Shown here piece by piece: positions 11,705 to 22,660 of a stretch of 64,000 nucleotides of DNA; within the stretch, counting starts at the first letter, position 1, and the number at the start of each line of letters is the position of its first letter. The notes under the pieces were generated by a model. It saw nothing but the letters and a program-made list of their open reading frames with translations, was not told the DNA's origin and did no database searches. This stretch comes from Cunninghamia lanceolata (taxonomy: Eukaryota; Streptophyta; Pinopsida; Cupressales; Cupressaceae), in assembly GCA_027924645.1 (NCBI GenBank), contig BSBN01000888.1:16747001-16811000 (forward strand), given 5' to 3'. The position numbers were made by a program, and so were the translations under genes.

Positions 11705-12540
11705 GGGTGTTCCACTTAGTTAGTGCATCATTAATGCAAGGTCCAATTTTAGTAAAATTTGTAACCACTTGCCTGTGTGGCATAATATGGGCCTTCGATT
11801 TAAAGTTTTAATCTTGGCCATCCATTGAGTTTTGGGGGCCTATATAAACCCATTTTGCTCTCATTTGTAAGGGGGGGAATGCTCTGAGAAATTGTTGCTC
11901 AGGACTCTGCTGAAATAAATACAAATTCATTGCTGAAATTTTCATGGTGATTTGTGTTGTTTCAAATGAATGCATGGTTGCTAAGTGTTCACTCATAGAA
12001 TAAGATCCATTTAGTTTGTTTTAAGCAGTTTAGTTTTATGTTTTATGGAAGTTGTTATTGCTGATTCATGTTTGGTGTCTCTATAGTTCATACCATTTAT
12101 AATTTGTCGATGGCAGGTTGTAGTGCATGGTTAGTCTGAACATCATCTGAGCTTAATCTGAAAATCTTACTTTACCCTTAGAAGATAGCACCACTTTTGT
12201 GTAGTTGTTTCCTTATGGCAAAGCAAAGTGTGGTTGAGATTCCGATGAATCGGTGGTGATTGCTTGCATTTAGATTAGAGCCTTCTAAACTTATTTCCTT
12301 TTGCATTTTCTTTAAAATCTTGTTAGATTTAGATTCAACAGCTTCCATTGTCATTATCAAATTGGTAGACCTTCTAAGAAGCTGTGTTACATGTTATCCA
12401 AGAGAAACAAGTTTCCTATTGTTGAGCATTTACGTAAGTCCCCTTGTGTCAAACAATAATTCGCATCCTACTGCTAAGTTATCCCAAGTCGCAACACAAA
12501 AAGTAACTAATCAAGAACCTTGGAGTCTACTCATATGATC
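11705..12540 (+). other. Probable 3' LTR region of Gypsy-1
   Basis: The region contains a TATA-like box TATATAAA at 11841-11848 and AATAAA at 11914-11919, spaced as in a U3-R arrangement. A purine-rich stretch (AAAAAGGAAAGG) ends near 11696, just inside the last codons of the extra ORF, and could be the polypurine tract. I cannot define the LTR ends because the partner LTR is outside the window. Confidence 0.45.
11841..11848 (+). promoter_or_regulatory. TATA-like box in putative Gypsy-1 3' LTR
   Basis: TATATAAA lies in CC-TATATAAA-CCC context, about 65 bp upstream of an AATAAA. It would be the U3 promoter of the element if the LTR assignment is right. Confidence 0.45.
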
Positions 12541-13839
12541 ACTTAGCTTAGCATTTGAGGGATTTTGTTCAAGAGAGGATAGAGTACACCAGTATTTTAT
12601 TCTGCGTTGTATGTGCAAGGAAAACACATCAACACGTTTAATGTACAAAGAGTTTGATAATGATAAATGATCTTATATTCTCTTCATATCATTTTGATAC
12701 TTTAAAAAGTTTAGTGTTCTTGTTAGTGAGATTGTGAAGTTCAAAATTAGTTAAGGTGTTCTCAAGGTGCTCTTATCAAATGTTTGCATATGTTGGCTAA
12801 GGAGCTTGAAAATGGAAGAAGTCAAATATTTGTCTCTACATTTGGTTTTGCAAAATGTTGTTTCAAGAAGATCTTGATTGCCTGATTTGAATGATAAAGT
12901 CAAGAGACATCAGTCCTTGTTGTTTGCAATATATATCGGATTTGACATTGTGTTGTAAAAAGTGTCATGTACAGGAATAGCTTGGTGGTCTTCATCATGA
13001 TAGTCTTCATTTCTTTCAGAATGGTCTTCCTTCTCTATTATGTCAAGATGTGTGTGCAGAAGTAAATTGGCTGCAGGATGTTTGTCCATATTGGAAGTCT
13101 TGGCAAGATCATCTTTGGAATGGTCATCATTTCATTATGAGTCAAGTTCATGATAATGTATGTGGTTCAGATCAAATTGAAGAGTGTTTTAGAGTATTAT
13201 CTACATGGCCTATTATATGCTTGCTTCAGGAATGTTCTTGATATTAATCTTCATGTATTATGATCATGTTGTTTGATCTATGTATCTTGTATGAGAATTG
13301 GAGCTTTCAGTTGGATTGGAGATGGTGTCAAAAGAAGATGGTGGACTAGATAGTCATGCTCATATGGAAGTGTTTTTGATGTGATAATGTTAAATGTTTC
13401 TTTGATGGTCTTCATTATTTATATGTTTCAGGAAGGCATGTGCTTCAAGTTATGATAATCTAGAGATGCTTTTGACATTGATGGTGAGCCTTGTATTTCA
13501 TCAAATTAGAGGCAAGTAAATGTCTTGGATCAGTAATGGCAAATAATAATGATAATGTTCAATTACTAGTTGATTTTGTATCTTCTCTATTTCCTTTTTG
13601 CAGGATTGAGTGATCTTGTTGTCATTATCATGAAAGTTTTGAGAAGGTCTACTCAAGAGTGGTCTTCATGTGTTGTGATGTGTTTATGACATCCTTGCAT
13701 AGAATTAAAGTTCATATGTGTCATATCAAAGGAGTTGGTATTTGATTGCAAAGTTATGTCAAGTTTTCTATTTTTATCTTGATGTGTTGTGATAAGAAGT
13801 GATATTTATGAGTAGTGATTTGTTTGTGAACTTCAACAC
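12541..13839. other. No gene seen; possibly 3' untranslated part of a copia element
   Basis: About 1.3 kb without a credible coding region. It is rich in TTCATGATNATC and TTGATG phrases. It leads into G-rich purine tracts and a SIRE-like LTR, so it may be the 3' non-coding part of that element. Confidence 0.4.
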
Positions 13840-13939
13840 AGGGGGAGAAAATAGATTTGTCTTTGTCATCAGATGTCAAAAAGGGGGAGAAAGAGAAATT
13901 ATATTATGAAGTTTTTCCATCAATGACAAAGGGGGAGGT
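13840..13939 (+). promoter_or_regulatory. Three polypurine tracts preceding a SIRE-like LTR
   Basis: Purine tracts with GGGGGAG occur three times (near 13842, 13875 and 13928-13938), the last directly before the LTR start TGATGGAG. Repeated AAAGGGGGAG blocks of this kind precede the 3' LTR of SIRE/Maximus-type copia elements and prime plus-strand DNA synthesis. Confidence 0.65.
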
Positions 13940-16319
13940 TGATGGAGATTGATTATCATTGATGTCAAAAGAGAAGTATGTAGATCAAGTACAAGATGCT
14001 ACAAGATGCTATGTGTGTTGTGTTGCTGATCAAGTACATGTTTGGTAAAGCTAAGAATGATGCTTTAAGGATATCCAATGTGTTTGTTGATCTTGTGCAA
14101 AGTCTTCATGAATAGATTTTCAAGGTATGATATTGAGTTGATAGTGCAAAAGTTAAGTTCTTCATGCTTCTTCACTTAATGAGGTTTGTACTTGGTTTAT
14201 CATGTTTAAAGATGTTGGCATAATGTTGGTTCTCTAGTTCATATAGTGTTTATATTTGACATGGTGGTGAATGCAAGCAATAGATGTGTTGTATCACTAG
14301 TTTATTTATATTATGTTAATGTCAAAAGGAGTTGCTAAAGGTCACTAATCAGGAGGTCCTGAATTTTTGATACCTTGGACAAAGTTCTTCATTCCTGAGA
14401 AGATAACGATATTCTTGATTGCAAGCAATTATATGTATTTGTCTTTGATGACACACTTGCTCGACATGTTCATGGTATAGGTTGGAGTTCACAAGTAGGA
14501 ACTTGGTTTAGAGTTACTTTCATGGAGTTGATGTTTGTCTTCATATGGCAGGAAGTTTCTCTCATACATAAACAAGGCATTTCATTGTCATTGGTAATCA
14601 CAATATGTTATGATCCTATGTCATAAAACTCTAAGTGCTTTCACGTTATTTATCCATTCTCTGCCCATCATATAACATATTGCAATTTTTGTCTTATTGA
14701 ATATTGACCTGGAGTTGAAGGTCATTTCACTTACTGTAACCTGCTGGAGGGGTTTTTAAACATTCTTGTGACTGGCCCACTCAACCTTGATAACTTGCTA
14801 TATCGGTCTTCATCTTGTGTGCATTGAGCACTAAAAAAAAACAAGATCATGTTTAAGTGTGTGTGGGGTGCGAAGTGTTTGAAAGCTATAAAAGATTTAA
14901 ATACATCAAATTTTATGGGAGCCCGATTATTATGGTTTTATCTTTAATATTAAAAGACTTTTAATTTAAAGAGGGGACCATGCTTTATATTACAAAAAGC
15001 ATCGAAGATTATAATATATGTGGAGCTCATTTTTTTGTGAAAAGTTTTTTTTCGAGTGAAGAAAGAATGGATAGGAGTTCGATGAAGAGCTTGTTGCATT
15101 GTTTATAAATAGCATGGCACATATAAAGCATAGAATATGCTTGGAGCCGAATGATTAAGCCATTTATGGCTTTATTTATTTTAGAAACTTTATTTATTTT
15201 TTTTCTCCTATTTTATTGGGGCTTCTTAATGTCATTCCTATGATCTAGAATAGAATGAACATTATATGCCATTTTTGCAAGAAGTCTTTTGATTTTTTTT
15301 AGGGGTAGATTATTAAAAGATTCATTCTATTAATTTTTGTCATTTTTCTTCAAGGCAAGAGAAGACAAGGAGGGCAATTTTTTTATTAATACAGATGATT
15401 TGTTTGAGAAAAAATCATTGACAATTTTGACAGAGATGTGTTTTGAAATATAGAAGGTTTGGAGATTGTCGAAGAAGATTTTATGAAGAAGAATATGAAG
15501 AGTTTTTGAATGGGATTTGATATTAATTTTTGAGATGGTTTTTGCAGATAGGTGGAGCAGAAGATGAGGGGTTTTGAAGAAGATTTGTATATTGTATTTT
15601 TGCATGTTCTAGATTAAAAAAAAGGTGTGTGGGTGTCATGAAGTATGACAGAGGAAATGTTTTGCAGAGATAGCAAAGTTGAATGAAATATTGTGTGAGA
15701 TTATACTTTGCAAATATGGCTACAATTTGATTGCAAAGAGGATAAAATTAATTAATCTAATTGCAAAGATGGTTTTCTAGTATAATTGCAGAGATGAATG
15801 AGGGTTTGAAATGGTGCAAATCAGATTGAATGGGAATCAAGTCTTGCACATTATGTTTGAAGTTTTGATAAAAGTGATTGTTCATTTTTGGTTAGTGAAA
15901 CATTGATGAAAAGCTAGTGAGGCACAATATTAAGTCAGTGAGACATGTTATGCTAGTGAGGCATTGATGTAAGTCAGTGAGACTTTTCTGAATCCCAGTG
16001 AGGCAATCACAAGTCAGTGAGACTTTGTAAAGTTGAAAATTTTATAGTTAAGCCAGTGAGGCAGTTTGAGTGGTTTTTCTACCCCGGGAGGGTTTTCCAC
16101 TCGTTAATTCTTCTTGTGTTGATATCTTGTATAATTTCTTGTATTGATGATTTGCATAATTTCATGTGTCCTATATAATTGAAGATTTGGTGATTGTGCT
16201 TTTAATAATTGATCCAATTCAAACAAATCTTACTGACAATTTTAGAGAGGAGATAAAAATTGGTTTTTGTGTATCAACACTAATTCACCCTCCCTCTCAG
16301 TGTTGATTGTACTCCTACA
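13940..16319 (+). mobile_element. SIRE-like Ty1/copia LTR, about 2.4 kb
   Basis: The start TG at 13940 follows a polypurine tract. The end is placed at CA 16318-16319, after a segment containing CACCCTCCCTCTCAGTGTTG, a phrase typical of SIRE-like LTR 3' ends. No primer-binding site follows; the next bases read into a copia integrase fragment on the other strand. It is therefore the 3' LTR of a truncated element or a solo LTR. I found no target-site duplication at the proposed ends, so the ends are approximate. Confidence 0.55.
15915..16075 (+). repeat. Alternating AGTGAGGCA / AAGTCAGTGAGAC tandem repeat
   Basis: Inside the SIRE-like LTR, AGTGAGGCA alternates with AAGTCAGTGAGAC about four times, with a period near 45 bp. 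Such repeats are common in LTR regulatory regions and may hold repeated factor sites. Confidence 0.7.
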
Positions 16320-16635
16320 GACACCATAGCCAATGAAGATACACTTAACTGCATTTTTTTCCAACATAGACCTCTTTACACTTGAAACATGAGCATAAGC
16401 TTCACAACCAAAAGCTCTGAGATGTCTTATCGAAGGCTTCTTACCAGACCATGCCTCCATGGGTGTCTTTTTAGCAAGAGCTGATGTAGGAGATCTATTG
16501 ATCATATAACATACAGTGGCTACAACTTTGGCCCAAAACTTCTACTCAAGGCCAACACCACTCAACATACTCCTAGCCCTCTCCATCAGCATCCTATTCA
16601 TCCTCTCTGCAACTCCATATTGTTGTGGGGTGTAT
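16320..16635 (-). pseudogene. Ty1/copia integrase fragment (- strand)
   Basis: Read on the - strand from about 16635, the sequence gives QYGVAERMNR, then an in-frame TAG, then FWAKVVATVCYMINRSP. It continues through TPMEAWSGKKPSIRHLRAFGCEAY to KCIFIGYG. This is the C-terminal part of the copia integrase core and the following conserved block. It stops abruptly at the proposed LTR end near 16319 and meets an oppositely oriented copia fragment at about 16636-16645. Confidence 0.8.
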
Positions 16636-16639
16636 GGAG

Positions 16640-16885
16640 TTGTCTTATGTCTCAAAATGTTATATCATAAGAGATGAAGAAGATTTAGGAAAGTTTGATT
16701 CAAGATGTGATGAAGGAATCTTTCTTGGTTACTCAACCAGAAGCAAGGCCTATAGATGCTACACTAAAAGATTGGGGAATATGATTGAAAGTACAAATGT
16801 CAAAGTAGATGAAAACTTGTATCAGTTTACACAAAATTCAAAAGACACTAGATCTAATATATTTCCTTGCATTGAAGATGAATAA
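16640..16885 (+). pseudogene. Ty1/copia integrase C-terminal fragment (+ strand)
   Basis: The + strand encodes CYIIRDEEDLGKFDSRCDEG, then IFLGYSTRSKAYRCY, which corresponds to the copia block just after the integrase core, in the same conserved region as the neighbouring - strand fragment. It ends at TAA 16883. The two fragments are therefore a head-to-head junction of related copia sequence, from rearrangement or nested insertion. Confidence 0.8.
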
Positions 16886-17309
16886 GTAGAAGAAGTGAAA
16901 GAATAAAAGAAACAAGAACTGGAATAGATACCTAAGACCCCAACAAAGTATGTTCGAAATAACCACTAAATAGAACTGTTTAATGGTTAAACAGGAGCAG
17001 TTGTTGATTTTGTTGGTGTATGGGGGTTTTATCTTGAATCCTCCTTTCCATTAAACATTCCAAGGGATTTTCAACCGAGTTGCCTCTCCACTCAAGCGGA
17101 GAGTCACCTATTAGGTTGGGTTGCCACAAGAGAAGTTGGTAAATTTAGAAGTTGTCACACAATATCTCTAATTAATGCTATTATGCTCTTGAAAACCTAA
17201 TTTAAGAAAAATAGCAAGTAAATATATAAATTACAAAAGATGCTATTGAAATAAGACAAAGGGCAGAGAACCTTAACTCACTATTTTTCGCAGTCTAGAA
17301 AATGGAAAT

Positions 17310-17567
17310 GTCAGGGACAATGGTGATGGCGCCCAAGTCTAAGATGTAGCTTTTTCTGTAGAATCTTGATCTCCTTCCAACATAGATCTCCACTGTACCT
17401 TTAATTTCTTGCAATTCAGATGCGGAGGACACTGTTGATGGTGCCCTAGTCTACTGAGGAATCTTTTACTGGATGCGAAAAGCTTTGCAAAACTTGATTA
17501 TCACTGTTTAGTCTATTTCTGTAGCTTCAGATGCGGAGGACAATGTTGATAGTGCCAATGTCCCTAA
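17310..17567 (+). repeat. Three-copy degenerate repeat, ~110 bp period
   Basis: Units built on GGACAMTGKTGATRGYGCC begin near 17314, 17426 and 17535 (spacings about 112 and 109 bp). The second and third are each preceded by CAGATGCGGA. No coding potential was recognised. Confidence 0.6.
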
Positions 17568-18636
17568 ATCTCGTACAGTGTCCACTTCCTTTCAGATCTC
17601 GAATCTTGAATGTCCTCCAATCTTCCCTGTAACTCCACTTTCTCCAGATCCAATACCTCTAACCTACAATCACAAGGAGTGTGGGAGGGCATTGTGGTGT
17701 TTAGAGGCTTGCCGCTATCAAGCCCCAAAGAGACATTCAAGTCTTTCGAACACCGTTGTCACATGAGAGTGCATATCTCATGGGATAGAGGCAAAAATTT
17801 AAATGATGATAATGATAAAACACAATAGATGTCACCTTGATGATGAAGCTCTCATGGAAGGAAGATGCTCTTCAATGCCATGAGGAGAAGATGTAATCCA
17901 ACCTACAAAAATAAACATAATAACAATGCTATGCTCTACAACACAATGAAAATCACATGTATGCCAATAGTTCACAATCATAAACATCTTCTAGTTTCTA
18001 AATGATAACCTACATATGCTTATATATGCAACTGCAAAGATTCCTACCAAGAATTTCATAATTAAAACTTATGATGTCAGCCTAGGACCCAAATAATGCT
18101 CACAACCTTGACATTTGAATTTAGGGCAGACCCAAAATAGGGCTGGGCTAGGGCGCTAGTGCCCAAGTCTTTGTTTTGGGATCATTAAAATAGTCCCCCT
18201 TAGGTCCCATTTGTCACAAGGCCCAAGGGTTTTCTCATCAAGAGTCTGAATTATCATGCAAGATGCTCTAAATGCAATCTAAAGACTTGGGAGCTAAAAC
18301 CTTAAGAGGAAAAAGCCCCCAAGGGTGCATTTTTCTAACATAACATTTAGCCCCCACTTTAATGTATGTATAAATGCAAGGCCAATACATGCATTAAAGT
18401 AAGGTCAACAAACACAACAAACACGCCAAGCACGGAGAAGACACTCCAAACATATTGAAGACAATAACAAGCACACAAAACATAGAGAAGACAGTTACAG
18501 TCATGCAAAACATAGAGAATACAACATTGAAGACACATAGAGCACAACAAATACAATGAATGAAGTGATTATTTTCTTTTGATTTTCCCATACGAAATGC
18601 AAGTATAAGGAAAGTAAACAAAAAAATCCCAAAAGA

Positions 18637-18835
18637 GTGTAGAGGAGCTCATCGCCGCTAGTCTTGCACCTTTTGAGAACAAACACACAAAACAAAATCC
18701 CAAGGTGTAGAAGAGCTCATCGCCACTAGTCTTTCACCTTCATAAAAAACACGCCAAACAAATCCCAAAGTGTAGAGGAGCTCATCGCCACTGGTCTTGC
18801 ACTTTGAGAACAAACACGCCATACACACACATATG
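18637..18835 (+). repeat. Three-copy tandem repeat, 65-68 bp period
   Basis: GTGTAGARGAGCTCATCGCC followed by RCTRGTCTTKCAC starts at 18637, 18705 and 18770. Each copy is followed by an AAACACRCCAAAC-like stretch. The core is well conserved while the linkers vary. Confidence 0.8.
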
Positions 18836-18997
18836 GAAGCCACAGAGAAAACATAGAAAACAAGCGATGGAGTGAAACTACTGCTAGGTTCATCACCATC
18901 TTAGGCACATTACAAGTACACACCGATGATTGGGCTTCACCACAACAATCACCAAAAACATGCTTAAGGGTTGAGTTAGTCACAGAACCGCTTTGTG

Positions 18998-19125
18998 CCT
19001 CGCGATGAGGCCTTTTAAAAATGACAGGATGTGCACTCTCTATGAGAAATACACCACCCTCACCTCGTGATGAGGGCTTGAGATAGAAAGGGATGCAATA
19101 TCCCCACCTCACAATGAGGGCTTAA
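18998..19125 (+). repeat. Three-copy CCTCRYGATGAGG repeat
   Basis: CCTCGCGATGAGGCCTT, CCTCGTGATGAGGGCTT and CCTCACAATGAGGGCTT start at 18998, 19063 and 19107. Each is a near palindrome (CCTC...GAGG), so each copy could form a small hairpin. Confidence 0.65.
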
Positions 19126-19688
19126 ATGATTGTGATTGATTTTTAGATTGTTCAAACACAATTTACTATAATCTAAAGAAGACAAGTTACCTTATATATG
19201 CCCCCACCTTAAGGTGGTTGATATCATGTATCGATATCAAGCACATTAAGGTAGGAAGAAAACACACAAGGGAACACGAGCTCTCACAAATCCCATGCCC
19301 CCCAAAGGTGACATGTACTACATACAATCACCAAATGTTCCCACAAACACATAATCTCCTACAAGAAATGTGCTAGTGTCTAAATAATCATGATAAACAA
19401 CAATGCATATGATCATCTACATGAAAGAGCCATATGATCACAAAGATTTATCACAAGTTAGAACGATAAAATTAAAAAAAGGTAGGACCTAATCTTCTCC
19501 CATTCTCCACTACAAATAACCAAAGAGATGTATATTTATGCTGAAGGCATTCCCTCTTTGAGAGGGACCAAGGCTAACTTTCTATTTAATCAATGACTAA
19601 GAACTAGTGAGAAGAATGTAAGATGATAGAAATCATCCTCACCACACACATGTTAATTTTTAATGTTACTTTATGTGATTCTTTTTGG

Positions 19689-19998
19689 TGTATACCTTTA
19701 ATCTATAGGTGTACACATTTGTAATTAAGCCTACTAGGGGTATTGGAACATGTTCATTTGAACTTGTCAAAGTAGTTGGAGTTGTTTTGAGAGGTGTCAA
19801 CTTGCATCGACACCTTGTGCTATGTTTGTGGGAGGTTAGTCACCATAACTCCATGTAGAGGAGTCCTATCCTCTTTTCATGGAGATTTGGATACTTAAGA
19901 CAACTCTATTTATACTCTCCTTATTCGCTAATACATTTGGTTGATTCCATTACAATTCGTGTGCTTGTTAGTCTATTACATGATCTTGGTTTTCTACA
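19689..19998 (+). repeat. 5' LTR of small LTR element
   Basis: About 310 bp, highly similar to 22353-22660. It contains TATTTATA near its 3' part. The LTR end is placed at ACA 19996-19998. Confidence 0.7.
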
Positions 19999-21168
19999 TT
20001 TAGAGTTGTTTGGAGATGTTTTGAGCCATCAGTTCTTGCTATGCAACTCGCTCCTATTTAGTATAATCTATGAGGTGTTATTTTTTTATTTGTTTGTTTG
20101 GTTTTTTAGCTATTAACTGTGTTTGTTGTTTTGAAGAACTGACACCCATTATAGTTTGAATGCCCTTACAAGGGCCTGCACCATAGAGCAGTTCAACGCA
20201 CTTAAGGGGCCTTTGTGGAGAAGCTTCAAATCCCTCACAAGGGTTGTGAAGGCCTATGTCTTCACCTGTGTTAGAGGCTTCCTCCACCTGTAGAATGATG
20301 ATGCCTTTTAAGGCATCTCCTAACAACTGCGACGCCACATCTTAGCATGTCTGCGCAAGAGTTGGAAGGATGCCAAAACATTGCATAAGCATCATGCCTT
20401 CTCATGCTGACCAAGTGCCCTCACAAGGTAGGATCAGCCTCTCCTAATGCCCCTTGTTGCCATGATGCCTATTAATCTTTTTGGCTCAGATCATGGCACT
20501 ATTCATGGTGGAAAATGTCAAAATTGATGACATAAGAAACTAGGGGGTGATGTTAGCAGAGGAGGGGGGAACCATTTGAAAATTCTAGCCCCTGGTCATT
20601 CACAGCCCAAGGGGGCTTAAGTTTCTCCATTTTTTTTTCTCTCTCACACTTTCGTGCAAATTGATTTTCTAAAAATCTGATTTTTTTTGCTAAAGAAGGA
20701 TTTTTTTTTGTAATTGCACAATCTTGCAACTTCAATAACTTTTGTAAATCAACTTGAAATTGAGTGCTTCTTTTTTCAAAAGTGAATGTTTTTCATCATG
20801 GATCCAACTAGGATAAAATTGCACTGAAATTATAAAGTGCCTATTTATGTTCTTTTTGGGTGACCTAAAGCACTCCTAAAAAGTGTTAATCAAGGGGGGA
20901 AAACAAATAATCAAAGGGAATAATAGTGTTCACAAGGCACTAACTTTATGAAGTGTCACTTTAAGGGGGGGAATTAAGCAAAGAGTAATCATGCACTCAA
21001 CTTATAAAGTGCCACTTTACATAAAGTTCAATTGGGGGGTCACCTAATCTAGGTTGCCTAATGTGTTGACTTTCTTTTGTCTAGAAGAATTAACTTCTAA
21101 TCATGGGATATCAAACTCACTCTTCTGTAATCAACTTAAACAAGGGAAAATATAAGTCCTAGTGTGAA

Positions 21169-21888
21169 GGCATCCTGAAACACCTCAGGTTTGATAATCT
21201 CATACCTCATCTGTATGGACTTGTCCCTGAACCTAGTAAACAATCTCAGAAGGATAAGTGGTTTAATCACTGTGATCACATTGTTGGATTGATCAGTTTA
21301 AATATACCAAATGCCATTTTGTATGCCATCATGGATATTGTCTGTCCACATGGATTATGGATCAAGATTTGGGAGATATATAGAGACTCGAATGTTTCTC
21401 CATTCTTGCATGATCCTGCTTTGATCACATCTCACATCCCTAATCATGATATAGAAACAAAATTTTGTAGTGACATAGAAGAATTCATCACTCCTATTGT
21501 TGCTTCATTAGATTCTAGAGTCACTTCTTTGAAAGTGTCTAGTGCTTCCTTGCAATAGGATATCAGTCTTCCTAGCATTTCTAGTTGGGGCAAATTTCTA
21601 CTTGACATCACCTGTTTATTTGTAGAGTCCCGCATTGCTGACATGGAAGCACACATTGAGGACATCAGTCTTCTCTTTGATGATAGTTTCAATGAAGCTA
21701 CATCAACATTGTCCACTTTGGATATTCATTCTCTACACTTTCCTACACATGGTTCTGGATCATCATTATCCTTATCTATTGCGCATGCACCTGATTCGAT
21801 TATGGCATCCTTCGGCATCGACATGGGGGCACGTTGGCACTCTTTGAAGGCTTCGACATGGGTATCATCATCCTTGGATCAGCTTTAG
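21169..21888 (+). pseudogene. gag-like remnant inside small LTR element
   Basis: One frame is readable from about 21169 (CEGILKHLRFDNLIPHLYG), through KWFNHCDHIVGLI and LWIKIWEIY, to a stop at 21886. One TAG lies inside at 21556. The spacing of Trp and hydrophobic residues resembles the UBN2-type gag of copia elements, in which a W..D......I......I......LW pattern is typical. After TAG 21556 the frame is Ser-rich (ESRIADMEAHIEDISLLFDD), with a short predicted helix. There is no zinc knuckle. The assignment to gag rests on this pattern only. Confidence 0.5.
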
Positions 21889-22352
21889 CATGATTCAAGA
21901 TCATACATACATCTTCTCACATGGGAAGATATCCTGCAGCTTTAGGTGGTTTCTTTTCTTCCCAAGGGAAGGAACATTGTTTGGTAGTCTTGGATCTACA
22001 TCTGCATCCTTTTTCAACTATTCAACATCACTGTAGCAGGACATGTATTATGGGGGGCGTCTCATAGACTTCTATCATTTTATCTCATATGGGGGGAATC
22101 TTATATTGTACTTAGTGAAAGAAGTAGTACTTCTTCACCTATATAATCTCTCTTTTTGGAGGGTAGTTGTTTCCCACTGGGTTTTCTACCTTTCTCCATT
22201 TTTTTAGAGATTGCATTGTACTTGAGTAACTTATCAGGCTTCATGGTTGGGACTCATTTTCTTTTGCATTGTACATGGGTACCTCACTAGGCTTATAGCT
22301 GGGACTCATTTTTCATAATACTCACCTAAGCTATGCTTAAGTGGGGTGTTAG

Positions 22353-22660
22353 TGTATACCTTTAATCTATAGGTGTACATATTTGTAATTAAGCCTACTT
22401 AGGCATATTGCCACATGTTTATTTAAACTTATCAAAGTAGCTGGAGTTGTTTTGAGAGGTGTTGACTTGCAACACCTCACACTATGTTTGTGGGCGGTTA
22501 CTCGCTGCAACTCCATGTAAAGGAGTCCTATCCTCTTTTCATGGAGATTCAAGTACCTAAGACAACTCTATTTATACTCACCTTATTGGCTAATACATTT
22601 GGTCGATTTCATTGCAATTTGTGTGCTTGTTAATCTATTTTGTGATCTTGGTTTTCAATA
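22353..22660 (+). repeat. 3' LTR of small LTR element
   Basis: About 308 bp matching 19689-19998 with scattered substitutions, preceded by the tract AAGTGGGGTGTTAG. The two LTRs differ at many sites, so the insertion is not recent. Confidence 0.7.

Larger units (their letters stand above)
1..12540 (+). mobile_element. Gypsy-1: Ty3/gypsy LTR retrotransposon, 5' end outside window
   Basis: A Ty3/gypsy element runs on the + strand. In order it shows a gag zinc-knuckle-like motif, an aspartic protease, an RNase H-like domain, reverse transcriptase, the usual RNase H, integrase, a long non-coding stretch and a large additional ORF. The 5' LTR, primer site and gag N-terminus lie before position 1. 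The 3' boundary is uncertain: a TATA-like box and AATAAA after the last ORF suggest the 3' LTR starts near 11.7 kb, and 12540 is only an approximate limit. At more than 12 kb it is longer than ordinary gypsy elements and close in size to Tat/Ogre or Athila types. The frame is kept over kilobases despite about ten stop codons, so decay appears to be mainly by point mutation. Confidence 0.85.
16886..19688. other. Non-coding region with several tandem repeats
   Basis: About 2.8 kb with no gene that I can support. It holds three degenerate tandem repeat clusters, given separately, and otherwise looks like decayed LTR or spacer sequence. Confidence 0.6.
19689..22660 (+). mobile_element. Small LTR retrotransposon with gag-like remnant only (LARD-like)
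   Basis: Two closely related ~310 bp direct repeats, 19689-19998 and 22353-22660, both start TGTATACCTTTAATCTATAG and end near CTTGGTTTTC. They enclose about 2.35 kb. A purine-rich tract with GTGGGG lies just before the second repeat and is followed by TG, as expected for a polypurine tract and 3' LTR on the + strand. The interior holds one broken gag-like frame and no protease, RT or integrase. The primer site and target duplication are not clear. The element would need proteins supplied in trans. Confidence 0.75.

Noticed and set aside
18637..18835. CRISPR-like array
   Set aside because: Only three copies with degenerate linkers in eukaryotic repeat DNA; repeats and spacers are not of CRISPR type.
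18359..19112. Cys- and Phe-rich - strand ORFs suggesting a small secreted protein
   Set aside because: They overlap in several frames over tandem repeats; the Cys pattern follows from ACA-rich repeats on the + strand.
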